Shown here one piece after another: positions 46,258-57,800 of a stretch of DNA of 64,000 nt. Position numbers and translations under genes: made by a program. Under the pieces are notes generated by a model. The model searched no databases. It was not told the DNA's origin and was given only the letters and a program-made list of their open reading frames with translations. Position 1 is the stretch's first letter. Each line of letters starts with the position of its first letter. Source of the DNA: Mesorhabditis belari (lineage: Eukaryota; Nematoda; Chromadorea; Rhabditida; Rhabditidae); assembly GCA_958450365.1 (NCBI GenBank), contig CAUEEP010000933.1:1921001-1985000 (forward strand), in the 5' to 3' direction.

Positions 46258-49200
46258 ATGAACTACGGACAAAATGGAATAGCATTTCAGCAAAGTAAGT
46301 TCGTTGGCAAGTAAAAATTTACGATACTAGATCATTGGACAGGTTTATGTTAAATTTTGAAGTATCTCAACTGTATTAATTTGTTACTTTTAGTAGAAAT
46401 GGACACCGATGTGAAGAACGTCGAATTGGCCTCGTCGATGACCGCTTCATCTTCAACGCCTGTGCCACCACCACCGCAAGTGGCGGCGACTACATACTAT
46501 CCGATGCACTCAGCGCCCACTCCAAACATTCCAATGCCGTTTCTTCAGCAAGCTGGAGAGGTGAGTAAAAGCCATTTCTAGTCTAAGCTTTGTTCATTGG
46601 GATTAATGACAAGATTTTTTAGGTTTACGTTGGTCCCGGTGCACAAAAAGAGGCTGGACTCGTCGGATTGGGTTTGAAAAAGTTGCGGTCAAGAGATAAG
46701 GTCAGTTAAATTTTTAATTTCCTTGACTCTCTTTGTTTAGGATCGACTCTACGATGCAAAACGATACGCCATGGACATCTCAATTAAACAAATCATGCTT
46801 CGACAACAACAAGTTCATCAACAGAATGTTAGTTTCAAAATTTTGGTTCTAAGATCTTTCTTTTCAGCAACAAAAGCAGCAAATGTACGCCCAAGCGTTG
46901 TCGTTGATGGCTCGTGTTTACGTGGGATCGATATCTTTTGAGGTGACACTTGCAAAAGCATACTAACTTATAAAACAATGTTTAGATTCGCGAAGATATG
47001 CTGAGAAAAGCGATGGAACCGTTTGGACCGATCAAGACGCTGAACATGAGTTGGGATGCTGGAAGCGGAGTGAGTTATTAGATTTGCAAATAGGCAACGT
47101 AAACGCTGAGATTTAAACTGTCAATAAAACTTAATCTAAACATCTTTTTAGCACCACAAAGGATTCGCCTTCTTGGAGTACGAGGTCCCCGAAGCGGCAT
47201 CACTGGCCCAGGAACAAATGAATGGCTTGCTGATGGGCGGACGAAATCTCAAGGTGCTTCCCACTCGGCTCTTCAATCAGAATCAGGTCGGTGTTCGAAA
47301 AAACGAGAACCAATCACGTTGTATCAAGTCGGAAATGAAATGTGTCCAGTTGAGACATCTTTATCCAATGTTTTAAACTAAGACTTGATATGGCGTGATG
47401 TTGTTGTGTGGTGTCCTTGCGTGTACTTTCCTCTCCTCGTTCGTGTGCATGCCCTTTTTGTTGTTGTTGTTTTGCAGTACTTCACTCACGGAACTAATGG
47501 GAATCAAATTCGATAAAAAACCCTCTGGAGCTCGGGGATTCTTCACACGCAAGGCGCTGGACGCGACACGGCAATCGTTTTTTCAGGGCACTCGACCGAC
47601 TTCTGATGAGATGTGTTAAAAATTTGAGGAACTGAAAAAGTGTTAGAAGATGCTGTAACAAGGTGTAAGCAATTTTTCCCTTAAAAACTCGGCCTGGTCT
47701 GCAAAAAAACTTTGGGTTCTTTCAGTGCCAAAGACCCGCCTTCTTGTCCCAATCACCAATGGTATGGCAAAAAAAGAGGCGATGTGGTTAGGGAAGTTAC
47801 GGCATCTTTTGGCAAAATTGTTGTTTTAACGTGTTTGCATGTAAATGTGTTATGCGATTTCATTGGCATCAAAGAATTTTCAATTTTAGATGGGCCGAAC
47901 CACACCATCCACTCCTCAAGCTCAACCCATTATCGACATGGTGATGACAGAAGCAAAGAAGTATTACAGGTAAGCTGACTTTTGGGCTAATAAAATGCTC
48001 TAAACGCTATTGAAATCATTCATTCTTTTAGAGTCTACGTGGCCTCCGTGCATCCGGACCTCTCTGAAACTGACGTGAAGAGCGTGTTTGAGGCATTCGG
48101 CGAGGTGGTCAGCTGCAGATTGGCACGCAATGCGGTGAAAGGAGGTCATAGGTGAGGATTTGCCTTAAATTGTAATGTATCTTTTTTCAATTTTAGGGGT
48201 TTCGGCTACATCGAGTTTAATAACGCGACGTCGATGACTGAAGCGGTCGCGGGGATGAACATGTTCGACTTAGGAGGGCAATTTCTGAGGGTGAGCACAA
48301 ATGTCAAAGTGTTAACTTTATTTCTTTTTAGGTAGGTCGATGTGTAACTCCACCCGAAGCTCTAAACTACATTGTTCCGGCAGCACCGGTCGGTTTTTTG
48401 GATTCAACATAAAATATCTTTCTTCAATCTCTCATAAACATTTTCTTTTCAGTCAGCTCTTCCCCAATCGACGGCAATGGCGTTAGCGGCGGCGACGGCC
48501 AAAGTGCAAGCACTCGAAGCAACACAGGTTAGTCAACCAGCGATATCGGCAACTAGAGTTAAGTCTTTTCGTGAAATCTTTACTGAATTATGTCCCCTTA
48601 ACTCTAGTTGTTCATCATTCATTGATTCTTGGGTATTCGTTAAGGAAAATCAAAAAGAAAATATCGGTCAAACAAGTTTGGGGAGCTTTCTCTCATTGTT
48701 TTCAAGTAAGGGTGCGTGCCTTTCAGGGCAGCAGCAGTCCAAGCGGCTCATCGCAAATGAATCCATTCAACTCATCGACTCCACCAGGCGGATACTCTGC
48801 CACCTCCTACTATTCTCCTTTGCCTGGTTTTTAAAAACACATTTGATTTGTCGGGTTTTCTAGAATATCATAATTTTAGATCGAAATTTTGAGCGATTCA
48901 CCCATTTTGACAGATCAAAACACCACGAAAACCCGGCCAAGTTCTGTCTCGTTTGTTTGATTGTTTATATGGCGTTTGCGTTTTTCAGAGAAATATCTTT
49001 ACTTATGGTCTCTCTTTGGGTATATGTATATTTATGAAATCTTCTTGAAGGTAAAAGTTCTGATTTGAGCGTCTTACCAAAGCCTCTTACTATCAAATTT
49101 TAGGTATCTATTCTCTTTTTTTTTGTTGTTGGGCCACGCACGTAATTGTTAGATCCTTTCTTTCATTCCGGAGTATGGCAGGTACTACTAAAAATGTTTG

Positions 49201-51488
49201 CTTCCTTATTTTTTTCTCGTATTTTTTAGGGACTTTTGGCGAATTATCGATTGTAACTTTTGTGTTTTTTTCAGGTTTTTATTTTTGTGTGATATACATT
49301 TGATTTCATTCATTGTACCCTCTCAACACTCATTTTGTGATCTACAATGTTAGCTTGTAATTCTTCTTGGTTAAAATTCTTATTTGTTGGGTTCTTAGGC
49401 GTATTTGAAATCGGCTTATAAAAGCATTCCTTACTTGGCCAAAAATTGCATTGCAATAGAAAGTTTGGGGTCAAAGAAGCGAAAAAATTTTGAGAAATCG
49501 TCAAAAATCGACTAATCTTTCTAATTTTCAGCCAAAGTCTAATGGATCAGCAGGTGCCGCGTCACCGTCAACGTCGACTCTGTTTGGGCAACGTGACGCT
49601 TCCCCGGTTTTCGCATCTCCAAAGGCTGCTTCACCCGCCCCTCCTCCACCACCGCCACCACCACCAGTTGCTGCAAATCCGACTTCTCTGGCTCCACCAA
49701 GTCCTGTTCCACCACCACAGCCACCAATAGCTGCATTTGGTGAGTTTAATTTTGGCCAACTACCAGGTTAAGATTACTAAAATTCCTTTGAATCATATAA
49801 TTTTTGTTTTAGCTGAGCCAATAGCGCCTCCATTGCCACCACCTTCTCCGGAGCCAGCTCCAGTCGAGGATGATAGACCGGCTTGGGAACGTTTCATGAA
49901 GGTTTCCTCTTTTTTCATTTAACTTATTCACTCAATTTAGAAGGATCCTGAACCTCGTTCTAGAGCTGAAGTCCCCATGGAAGTCGATGACGTGAAGCCG
50001 GATGTGAAGCCGATTCCACCGAAAGCTGCTGCCAATATTCCACCACCTGGATTATTGAAGGTTTGTACTAGGCCGGATTGCATTCATTTTTTAAACTTTA
50101 GGTTCCACAACCGACCGTCGTTGTACCAAGATTGTCAACTGGCCAAACAGCCAAACCACCTCCGCCGACTCCTTCACCAGCAAAGTCACAGGGAGGCACT
50201 CCAAAGAAAAAACGAAAGAGTCAAAGTCGATCTTCGATCGGATTAAAGTTCATGCGGTGAGTTTATTGAATTGAGAGTTTAAATTTATTAGAGATGGTTG
50301 AACTTTAAAATTCTTTATTTTAGACACTTAATCCCGGTGAAATAGCTACTTTTGGACCCACCGAGAGCAGTGGCGCATTAGAAGAAGATGAGGATGATGA
50401 AACTGGTTTGTGAATGTTTTGAAAGATGAAACTTTTGATTTTTAGGTCCACTTGCGATCACTTCTGGCTCCTCTGGGAAAGGTGACATCCAATCGCTCGC
50501 ACTGACAATTATGGACGGTGGAAGTCAAGTACAATTGATAAAGGTTGGGAATGTTTAACGAACGACCTCAATGTTTGTTATTTAAGGCTAAAGCTGAGAA
50601 GGATGCTGCCTACAAAGAAGCAGCAAAGAAAGCGGCAAAGATCAAGAGGAAAACAAAGCCTGTGAAAGCGTCGAACACAAAAGGGCCAAAGGTTTGTACT
50701 CTTGGAGATGTAGAAACCATTATGTATGTAAAATAAAGCTATATCTAGAAAATAGCTCGTGCTTAATTTTAATCATCATTTTATTTTAGTTGAACAGCGA
50801 TGCCGCTTTGGCAGCCGCCGAGAAAGCTGGTGCAATGAGTGATCAAATTATCGACAAAGAAGTGAACAAGGATGAAGCAACTCTCGCATCACAGGAAGGT
50901 TTAGAAATACGGTTGGTGTTTATGCTTAAGCTATCCTAACCTCTAATAAGTTTATTTTCAAAGTTTCATGAAAGTTTTTTTTAGTGGAAACGACTCGAGA
51001 CACTTGTTGATGACAAAGTTGATGCGCGTGAATCGATCGCAAATATTGATGCTAAAGAATATGGTGAGCGCTGAAGAGATCGATGACTTATTGGAAGATG
51101 AAATAAAAGAAGAGTGCTCGAAATATGGAGACGTTGAGGACGTAAGTTGATTCGAAGTTATGTTTACATTTCCGATTCTAGGTGTTGATTGTAAACGACG
51201 AGGCAAATGATGTGGTCAAGATATTTGTCAAGTTCTCAACGACGAACCAGGTATGCGGTTTTTCTCAAATATTCAAGTATTAGTGTATTGTGGCCTAAAG
51301 CTCGCAATTTATATAACTTTTATTACTACTACACGCTAAAATACCTAACTCTGCGTTTATAATCTTCTTTTTTGCAGGTAGATGATGCAAAGAAGGCGTT
51401 GGATGGACGTTTCTTCGGCGGTCGAACGATTTCCGCTTCAGTCTACGATCAAGCATTATTCGATCATGAAGATTATTCCGGTTACTAG
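46258..51488 (+). CDS. rnp-6: PUF60/RNP-6 poly(U)-binding splicing factor
   Basis: About 23 exons, roughly 800 aa for the long form. RRM1 is at 46896-47253 ([43 protein letters not shown]). The conserved linker QAQPIID is followed by RRM2 at 48032-48350 ([42 protein letters not shown]). A long Pro/Ala-rich and Lys-rich insert (49532-50900; KKKRKSQS is NLS-like) precedes the UHM at 50985-51488 ([57 protein letters not shown]). PUF60 proteins bind pyrimidine-rich 3' splice sites with U2AF. In-frame exon choice at 48727 versus 49532 predicts a short form. AATAAA is at 51634. Confidence 0.95.
48727..48834 (+). other. Alternative last exon of rnp-6 (UHM-less isoform)
   Basis: TTTCAG is followed in phase 0 by [20 protein letters not shown] and PGF, then TAA. 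Joining it to the exon ending ATQ (48528) gives a protein of about 394 aa with RRM1 and RRM2 but no NLS-like insert and no UHM. The competing acceptor at 49532 is also in phase 0. Confidence 0.6.
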
Positions 51489-52577
51489 GTTTTCCATGCG
51501 GTTTTTTGGTATTATTATATTTTGTCTATTTCTCAAACCCGTATGTTTAGTAAGTGATCGAAAAGTTATTTGTTCCTATTTTGCGCTAATCTGGTGACTT
51601 TTTTCGATTTCGTTTTAAGTTTTCTTTTGTCGCAATAAATGTTTTCAGAAAAACCCGTCAACCTTCGCAAAGACACGTCCGTAATCACGCTTGGAAAGTA
51701 CTTTCGAAAGTTTATTTTGTGATATTCTTCTTTTTGTGTCTCTGTACTGACGGGTCTATTTGATCACTCACAAACCCACGCTCCGACCGATTACAAAGGA
51801 GATTATTTTGTGGGGGGAAAGGGAGAATTGATAGTTTCGATGGCAATCGGCATTTTTGTGTATAATGTTGGCTCTCTATCTCTAAATTCTGGGTTAAACT
51901 TAACTTTCTCCATAATGGGAGTAAAGTTTTGTCCGCAATCGTTCCAATATTTGAAAACGAACCCCAAATGGATTTTATTGGCCCGTCAGCCATAACCATT
52001 TCATATGCTCTGAAAAATTGGGATATTTCGGTGAATTTTTGCTGATTGTTCCGTAAAAATTTATACATTCAACCTTTTGTGTTCTGAAAAATAGGTTAAG
52101 ACGAGTTTTTTTTGTGGATTGATCCATAAAACTCATTCAGGATTCGTTTCCGCAAATATTTTTGCCGCTTTTCTCCCTCTTTTGTTCACTCCCCCGGCAA
52201 GCTCCCAAATTTTTATGTCCTCCTCGAGGGGCTAATTTTCCGCACGCGTGTGCTGTTTACTTCGTTTTCCTTTTATATGCCGTCTTTCTTCATTGAACGT
52301 ATTGATTCGGTGAAAAAGAATCCTTTGAATTGCTTTCAATTTAACTTAATTCTTAATTTAACTTTATCGAAATCGATAGAATTTTGAAAAATTTGCAAAA
52401 ACTTCGATATGCATAGATTTCTTCGTTTGTTTATAGAGAACTATCGATAGAGAACTGCTCTTTTTTTCCCCGTCTTATCAATTTACTCATTTCTTCTTTT
52501 GCCCCCCCCCCCTTTCTTTCGCTTGTTTTTCGGGAATTCTCTATTGACCAAGCTATCCTTAGCTACTCAAAAAAAAC
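51489..52577. other. rnp-6 3' UTR and spacer before the HIT gene
   Basis: AATAAA is at 51634. No gene beyond short unsupported frames. A C-run (52503-52512) and pyrimidine-rich DNA precede the HIT ATG. Confidence 0.5.
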
Positions 52578-54095
52578 ATGGATATTTGGTATTCACTACT
52601 TGGGGCTATTCCAATAGCTTTGAGCGTTTATTATCTGTACAGGTATCTCTTATTTTTATGCAAATTTAAGGTCTTTGAACTCACGATTGTCTTGTTCTTA
52701 TTTTTCAATACCAATAATTTCTTGATCAAATCACGTTTTCTTCATTTAAGGACCATGAACGCGGTGCCCGGCTGCATCTTCTGCGACATCATCCATGGCA
52801 ATGGCAAGAGGGATCTTCAGTTGGCAATGAATGACAAGGTGGATTGAAAGGGCTGTGTTCTGGATGGACTTTTGTACTTTTGACCTAAGAAAACCTTCTA
52901 GGTTAGCTTGGGTTGATCCAAAAAGTCGTGACTAATCAAGCCGAGTTAAACGCCAAGGATTGGCTTGGCTTGACCTAGAAAATTTGGCATAGAACAACTT
53001 TCCCTTTCATTTTAACGAGATTTAAAAGATTGAAAGTATGCCTGACAAATTTCTTAAGATAATTCATAACAATCAAAATCAAAATAGTTTAATTTAGTGT
53101 GTCGTGATTAAAGACCACAAGCCCCAGGTGCCCCATCACTACCTGGTCCTCTCGCATGCGCATATCAATCGACCCACCGATCTCACCTTTGCCGACATTC
53201 CGTTGAGTGAGTTTTAAAGTGTTTTTTACGGAATTTTACCATAACATACAACTTATCACGCTGTTTTTTCAAGTTATAATGTTGTTTGTTTTTTTAGTTC
53301 GCGAGATGGAGAAAACCGGTCGTGAGGTGCTACGATTGGATCTGAAAGCGAAAGGCGAAGCGGACACGGTTGGGGATTTGATTCTTTAAAGAAAAAAAAA
53401 GTCGTACTTTAGTATCTAACTCACCTAAAACTTGCAACTCTGAGCTAAAGTTGACAATATTTTTCTTTTTCCAGGTCGAAGACATGCTTCGTATCGGTTT
53501 TCACTGGCCGCCAATGATTCGCGTCAATCACTTGCACATGCACATTCTCTATCCGGTTAAAGATGTACGTTTTTTAAAGTTAAAGTAGCTTAATTTTTAA
53601 AGTTAAACGTGATATTTTGAGAATCTAAACTTGGTTTTACTTCAGCTTGGCTTCTTCTCGAAAATGTTGATCTTCAAGCCAGGAAAAGTCTTCCGTGAAA
53701 CGTCTCGCGTTATACAGGTTTGTTGTTTGTCTGAATTACAATTCTTATCAAGGATCAATGGATCAATGGAACTGAATGGAACTGAATGGAACTTGATCCA
53801 GGAAATTTTAATACACTCAAGTTTAATGGCGAATTTCTCGAAAATCTTGTTTATAACGAAGATCGTTGTGCTAATCACTAAATACTTATCCAAAAATTAG
53901 CGTTTACCAGTGTCTAGTAGTTGATCTGTAAGAAAAACGTTAACTGTAGCATGTAACAACTCAGTACTCGTTGCCAGTAAACTATTTTTTTTTCAGGAAC
54001 TTGAGGAGAAAGCCGGACTTCAAAAGGGTGAGAGCAGCAATCCGGCGAAAGAGGACGAATTCGAGACGTTACCGGCGCACGCAATCGCAAATTGA
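52578..54095 (+). CDS. HINT3-like histidine-triad hydrolase with N-terminal membrane anchor
   Basis: Seven exons (52578-52642, 52751-52838, 53098-53206, 53298-53368, 53475-53564, 53646-53717, 53997-54095) total 594 nt, 197 aa. HIT-fold landmarks: CIFCDIIHG, HKPQVPHHYLVLSHAHINRP, and the catalytic triad HLHMHIL at about residue 130, which hydrolyses nucleoside phosphoramidates or adenylates. LGFFSKMLIF after the triad matches the HINT3 branch. Residues 3-22 (IWYSLLGAIPIALSVYYLYR) form a probable membrane anchor encoded by its own exon, which human HINT3 lacks as far as I know. Starting at MNAVPG in exon 2 would give a soluble form. Confidence 0.88.
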
Positions 54096-54859
54096 GAACG
54101 ATTTTTGGTGGATTCAAGTTTGACTAAAGTGCATTATACGTTTCGATCTTGTAAACTCTAGCAATCAGTTTGTGATTTTTGTACTTTTCATGTAAATATC
54201 ACGCACCATTTTAACGAAATTCTGGTGCTTTTTGTGGAGCTTTTAGCTTTTTTTTTCGTTTTTGAAATTTACGACATAACCCTTCAAAGTGCTAAACTAA
54301 GCTAAAGAGATTTGCTTTAAAATCGAATTCAACACCAAAAATTTTGAGACTTTCTTTTGGTTTGTAGAAATGAGAAAATTGACGCTTTTTGGCTAAATTC
54401 AAAATTGTTTATTGTGATTTTTGTTCTTTGTTTTATTGCCCGAAATCTTGCGAACCGTTTCTCCCATGACTACATGAAAAAAGAAAGACATCGAATGCGC
54501 ATTCCCGCGAGTAAAATTTGACCGCAACATCTTGAAATTTCAAAGAATTTTTGTTCAAAGGGCGTTTTTGTCCGCTTAGCTCGATCCATCCAAAATTTTC
54601 AAGCGTCTCCCCCAATTTTTTTCGATCCGTTTCAGTGTAAAAATTTGTGATATTTTCGGCATTTCTTGTCGTGCTTTTTGTTCTTTTTTTTGTAAAATCT
54701 CTTATTTTTCGTCAAAATTGTAACAAAATAAACGTTTATTTCTGTAGACCAATTTAGTGACGAAGATAAAAAAAAGTTCAATTGGGCCAAAAAAGTGAGA
54801 TCACAAAGTGAGACTGTAGGGAGAAATCGCTTTGAGGGGGCTTCTACGGGCTATTTTAC
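54096..54859. other. Convergent spacer between HIT and neuropeptide genes
   Basis: 3' UTRs of both genes. An AATAAA-like signal is present at 54727 (plus). The AT-rich remainder holds no supported gene. Confidence 0.5.
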
Positions 54860-57800
54860 TCAATAATATCCATATGGAAGCATGTAGCCATCCAGAGAGC
54901 GCTTGTAGAGGTACGGGGAATCGTAATATCTGAAATAGAACATTGTTGGTCGTTGAGAAAAAAAGCATAGTTCGAAACTTTTTTTTTTTTTCTACGTAAC
55001 TTTTCCCCATAAACTTTTCCCCATTTCCGTATCCCCCTGGGGAACGATGAGACGAGAATACGCCCACGATTGCGAATGCGATGCGAAAAAGAAGATATGG
55101 ATGTCATGTGACTGCGCGAGGAAAAACGATGATGATGTTTTGGAAAGGGAAATCGGAGTTTTTTTATGGAGTAGGATTTTGTTTTGGTTTTGTTCAGATA
55201 AACGATTAACGATCCATGTGCTTTCGTCAATTGCAATAGACGCAAATTGAAAATGATTTTTTTCTTCAGCAAAAATGTTTTGCAATTTTTGACAAAGCAC
55301 ATTATTGAAAGTTATGCTTGCAAAACAACGAGTCAGCGGTCGGTGGAAAAGGGAAACCGGAGTTTTTTTTTTTGATGGAGTAGGATTTTGTTCACATTTG
55401 TTCAGAGATTAAACGTGATAAAGATAAAGCTTAGAAAATGGTCAAGATTTATTGTTTTTTTTTTTTTTTTTGCAAAAAAATCTGTTTCGGTTTACAGCCT
55501 GGAAAACGAAAATTTTAACCTTTCTTTGTCTTAAGAATGGTTTTCTCGCTTTTTCTCGCTTTTTCTCGCTTTCTCGCACAATAAACCAATGGGCGGTACG
55601 CTAGAAAAGCGGTGTTTACGAAAGCACAAAGTTGATCGGGTTTATTGGGTTTTGCTTTTTTTTGTTTTTAAGATTTTTGAAGATTTTTTTTGTTTTTAAG
55701 ATTTTTGAAGAGTTTTTTTGTGTCAACTTGTTTTTAAGGATTTGTTATTGATTTTGCAAAAAATCCTTGATAATTTGATGCTAGTTTTAATAGAGGAGAT
55801 TTAGAGCTATCGAATGAGTATAATAACTTCGTTTAGCGTTGAATTTACGCGAAGTTATCAGTGAAAGAATTATCGACTACACGACTGTACGCCTATCAGC
55901 GGCGATCAAGGCTCGGCGATTCAGGCCATCAGCGATGGGTTAACCGAGTTTCCAGGCACCCCCACCAACTGCCTCTATGGCTCAGTGGCTAGCGCGCCGG
56001 TTTCCTGGTCCGATGCTCGCTGGTTCGAAACTTTTCGAAGCTTTTCGAAACTCGAACTTGAAACGAAACGCGTTCTCTTGTAATCGTTCTCTGATCTTTT
56101 TAAAATCGATATCTTCTTCGAGAAGACTACGTGACTGTACGCCTATCAGCGTTAATCGGCGATCAAGGCCATCAGCGTTGGGTTAACCGAGTTTCCAGGC
56201 ACCCCCAACAACTGCCTCTGTGGCTCAGTGGCTAGCGCGCTGGTCTCTTGGTCCGATGCTCGCTGGTTCGAAGCTTTTCGAAACGCGAAACGAACTTGAA
56301 ACGAAACGCGTTCTCTTGTAATCGTTCTCTGATCTTTTTAAATTCGATATCTTCTTCCAGAAGACTACGTGACTGTACGTTTAAAGACATTATGAATTTG
56401 TTAAAGCTGTCGTGCTCGACAAAAGGTTTACGATACGACAAAGCCGACAAAGAAAGATCTTTCAATCTTTCAATCAATTCATTCATTCTCCTTTTCCCAT
56501 TACCTTCCCAAAGCGTCACTCCAATCACCGGCGAAAGCACGTCCACCACCACGACGTTCCAGTCTGCAAAAAGGGGAATGCAATAAGAAACAGAGCTTTG
56601 CAAATTGGCAAATTGGCTTTGCAAAAAAGCAAATTGGCAAGCACACAAGCTTTTAGAAAGATTCGTATTTGATTTACCGTAAATGCTGTTATCTATAGGA
56701 CCATCTATAGGAGTGTCGGGTAGTCGAAGTTTAGACTCAAAGAACCGCTCATAACTCGGCGCGCAGACATTTCTTTCTACTGGTTTAGGTATCAAATTAA
56801 ACTAGAGAAAATGGGTGTTTTTTTGAGATATAAAACAAATTCCTAGCATTAACCAGCGCTTAGAAAAAATGATTCAAAAATGATGAAAAATCGACTTTTT
56901 TTTGCCACTTTTCAATGCCTTTTTCTAAGCGCTGGTTAATGCTAGGAATTTGTTTTATATCTCAAAAAAACACCCATTTTCTCTAGTTTAATTTGATACC
57001 TAAACCAGTAAAAACAAATGTCTGCGCGCCGAGTTATGAGCGGTTCTTTGAGTCTAAATTATCGACTACCCGACGCTCCTATAGATGGTCACTGGATAAA
57101 AAAATTTGCGGTAAATGATGACAAAATTTAATGAATATTTTTCACAAAACTCTTTTTTCGAAAGGCTAGCTTGGGTCAAAGATGCATATGCAAATTTCTG
57201 ATCGAGTACACTCACCGGAAACCACCAAATCCTTGACCAGCCCACGGGTTTCGTTGCGCCGAATGGAATGCTCGTCCGCCGCCGCGTTTATCCATCAAGA
57301 AATACGGGGATCCGCCTGAACATCCGTAATTTTATGAGTTTTTTTTTTGTTCTAGATCTACCTAGATTTCTTGCTAGATTTTTAGCTAAACTTTCATTTA
57401 AAAATTCAAAAAAAAAACATCGATTCAATAGTTTTTTTTTTAGTTTTTCTTTTTTTGATCTTTTTTAAAACCCCCCTTGCTTTTAAAAACTAAATCTTTT
57501 AAATCAAAAAATAGCCCTGAATTTCAGCTATTTTTTGAGATCTTTACGCGCATTTTAACTTAAACGAGTCGAGAGAAAAACGCGTTTAAAGCTTGACATG
57601 CTTGGCAACAAATTATTGACGGTTGGGTACGATTGCTGGTCGTGGAAAACTAGATCTGGTGAATGTTATAATGGGCTTTCCTTAGTGAAACAGGGCTTAG
57701 GTTCACGGGATTTTATGCACCCCTGTTTCCCTTGCTTACAACTCACCGGAAAGCCGCTTTGCCGATGGGATGAATGAGGAGAAACCGCGGAATGCTCGAG

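Noticed and set aside
56232..56795. 187-codon minus-strand frame, partly varied in composition
   Set aside because: It runs from the fold-back arm through unique sequence into the antisense of the tandem tRNA-like repeats. No acceptor, donor or recognised domain; a transposon relic remains possible but unsupported.
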